A DNA stretch of 14,513 nucleotides, from contig DAOOWV010000023.1 of assembly GCA_035371485.1 (NCBI GenBank), positions 1 to 14,513 on the forward strand, written 5' to 3'. This stretch comes from DAOOWV01 sp035371485 (GTDB lineage: Bacteria > Patescibacteriota > Dojkabacteria > JAFGLO01). This document shows positions 14,143-14,513 of the stretch, in pieces. The notes beneath the pieces are model-generated. The model did not search any database, was not told the origin of the DNA, and saw only the letters and a list, made by a program, of their open reading frames with translations. The translations under genes were made by a program, and so were the position numbers. Every line of letters starts with the position of its first letter. The stretch's first letter is position 1.

Positions 14143-14170
14143 TTGCTCATTTATTTAATAATGATATAAA
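14143..14170 (+). promoter_or_regulatory. candidate promoter of tRNA-Thr
   Basis: TTGCTC (14143-14148), 16 bases, TATAAA (14165-14170). Start would be near 14177, nine bases before the mature tRNA. The -35 box is also the right arm of a GAGCAA/TTGCTC hairpin (14122-14148). Confidence 0.4.
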
Positions 14171-14185
14171 AAATACAAAATTGAT

Positions 14186-14258
14186 GCCAATATAGCTCAG
14201 TTGGTAGAGCAACTCTTTCGTAAAGAGGAGGTCGTGGGTTCGACTCCCACTATTGGCT
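14186..14258 (+). tRNA. tRNA-Thr(CGT)
   Basis: A complete 73-base cloverleaf: acceptor GCCAATA/TATTGGC, D arm GCTC-AGTTGGTA-GAGC, anticodon loop TTCGTAA with anticodon CGT (reads ACG, threonine), variable loop AGGTC, T arm GTGGG-TTCGACT-CCCAC, discriminator T. CCA is not encoded. The sequence is close to E. coli tRNA-Thr(CGU). The lowest anticodon-stem pair is an A-G mismatch. This is the intact gene lying within the interrupted copy. Confidence 0.96.
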
Positions 14259-14295
14259 TGTTCGGTAATATAATTAAAAAGGAGATCGTGGGTTC

Positions 14296-14360
14296 CCTCG
14301 TCACTGAAATTGAAAAAAGGAAACGAGACTGTCCCGCTACATCTTATTCTTGAAGCGGGG
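14296..14360 (+). repeat. GC-rich double-hairpin insert 4 (65 bases)
   Basis: It lies exactly in the T loop of the second tRNA copy, between GGGTTC and GACTCCCAC. Hairpin one is CTCGT (14297-14301) with ACGAG (14323-14327). Hairpin two is CCCGCT (14333-14338) with AGCGGG (14354-14359), extended inward by CA/TG. A CGAGA segment joins them, as in insert 1. The clean flanks identify it as an insertion. Confidence 0.75.
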
Positions 14361-14385
14361 GACTCCCACTATTGGCTTATTTAGC

Positions 14386-14400
14386 AAGTGATAAGTGATA
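14386..14400 (+). repeat. second copy of the AAGTGAT repeat
   Basis: Identical over 15 bases to 9582-9596. Related degenerate words follow (GAGAAGTGAGAAA), and a loosely inverted TTTCTCATTTATCATA lies at the window end. The rest of 14379-14513 shows no gene or RNA that I can recognise. Confidence 0.55.
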
Positions 14401-14513
14401 CATGAGAAGTGAGAAATAAATATGTGAAAGTAGGTTAAATAATAAAGAGTATCTACAAAAAATATATATCCCGATTTTACTATTCAACTTTAAATTTCTC
14501 ATTTATCATACTA

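Larger units (their letters stand above)
13938..14377 (+). pseudogene. tRNA-Thr-like copy split into five ordered pieces by hairpin inserts
   Basis: Five segments of the tRNA-Thr sequence occur in correct order. P1 GCCAATATAG is at 13938-13947. P2 CTCAGTT (D stem and loop) is at 14018-14024. P3 (D stem 3' side and anticodon arm, 16 of 21 bases) is at 14122-14142. P4 GGAGATCGTGGGTTC is at 14281-14295. P5 GACTCCCACTATTGGCT is at 14361-14377. Together they account for about 70 of 73 bases. The gaps hold GC-rich hairpins, and the third gap (14143-14280) holds the intact tRNA gene. The acceptor stem (GCCAATA/TATTGGC) and T stem (GTGGG/CCCAC) could still pair across the inserts. P3's loop reads ACG where the intact tRNA has CGT. 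P3 plus the following bases also match the intact tRNA in inverted orientation (14130-14148 against 14207-14225, 19 of 19), so its history may include a template switch. P2 is short and the least certain. Confidence 0.6.

Noticed and set aside
13934..14148. Known structured RNA (RNase P, tmRNA, SRP RNA, T-box leader)
   Set aside because: Read on both strands, none of the signature motifs I know for these RNAs is visible. The tRNA pieces explain the borders better.
250..14377. Recoded genetic code (UGA as glycine, as in some CPR lineages)
   Set aside because: TGA ends clpC, the DUF1232 gene, the membrane gene and the hydrogenase-like gene at sensible family lengths.
13938..14377. Group I intron in a tRNA
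   Set aside because: Breaks are multiple and lie in the D and T arms as well as the anticodon arm. No group I core elements or endonuclease are seen, and inserts are only 65-138 bases.
14186..14378. Integrative element with att sites at the tRNA 3' end
   Set aside because: A duplicated tRNA 3' end exists, but the interval is about 120 bases, holds no integrase, and the second 3' end is itself interrupted in the T loop.
1..14513. CRISPR array, insertion sequence or phage genes
   Set aside because: No regularly spaced repeat-spacer units, transposase motifs or phage structural genes could be read on either strand.

Overview
The window is AT-rich bacterial DNA (roughly 30% GC by eye). It has A-rich start regions with almost no Shine-Dalgarno sequences, sharp TATAAT promoters and a scatter of unrelated housekeeping genes. 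TGA, TAA and TAG all act as stops, so the standard bacterial code applies. Together with the secreted CPR-style proteins and the hydrogenase-like gene pair, this suggests a Patescibacteria/CPR genome. That placement is an inference; no rRNA is present to fix it.

Layout. 1-249: non-coding, perhaps a gene relic. 250-1554: a MurA-like enolpyruvyl transferase in three reading-frame pieces and lacking the usual active-site loop. 1669-3473: an IscU-type Fe-S scaffold followed by a short UvrC without its C-terminal helix-hairpin-helix domain. 3491-4714 (minus): a membrane-anchored extracytoplasmic protein of unknown function. 4744-4826: back-to-back promoters. 4874-6049: MurG. 6114-6983: a proline-rich protein. 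7029-9587: a ClpC-type unfoldase with an McsA-like zinc finger at its N terminus and no visible ClpP-docking tripeptide. 9722-11523: an ABC exporter, full length but broken by several frameshifts and a stop. 11557-11736: a 59-codon YkvA/DUF1232 gene with a GTG start. 11853-12470: a secreted glucosaminidase/transglycosylase-like enzyme behind a structured leader. 12503-13859: an overlapping pair, a small polytopic membrane protein with a probably leaderless mRNA and a stand-alone [FeFe]-hydrogenase H-cluster domain.

13860-14400 is the most unusual part. An intact tRNA-Thr(CGT) at 14186-14258 sits inside what looks like a second copy of the same tRNA. The five pieces of that copy lie in correct 5'-to-3' order at 13938-14377. 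They are separated by GC-rich multi-hairpin inserts, two of which share the same double-hairpin design. This could be a new kind of hairpin element that inserts into tRNA loops, or a tRNA with several insertions.

Themes: cell-wall synthesis and turnover (MurA-like, MurG, glucosaminidase-like), protein quality control (ClpC), DNA repair (UvrC) and Fe-S biology (IscU, the four-Cys UvrC, the H-cluster protein). Two genes are decaying or frameshifted while long neighbours such as clpC remain intact.
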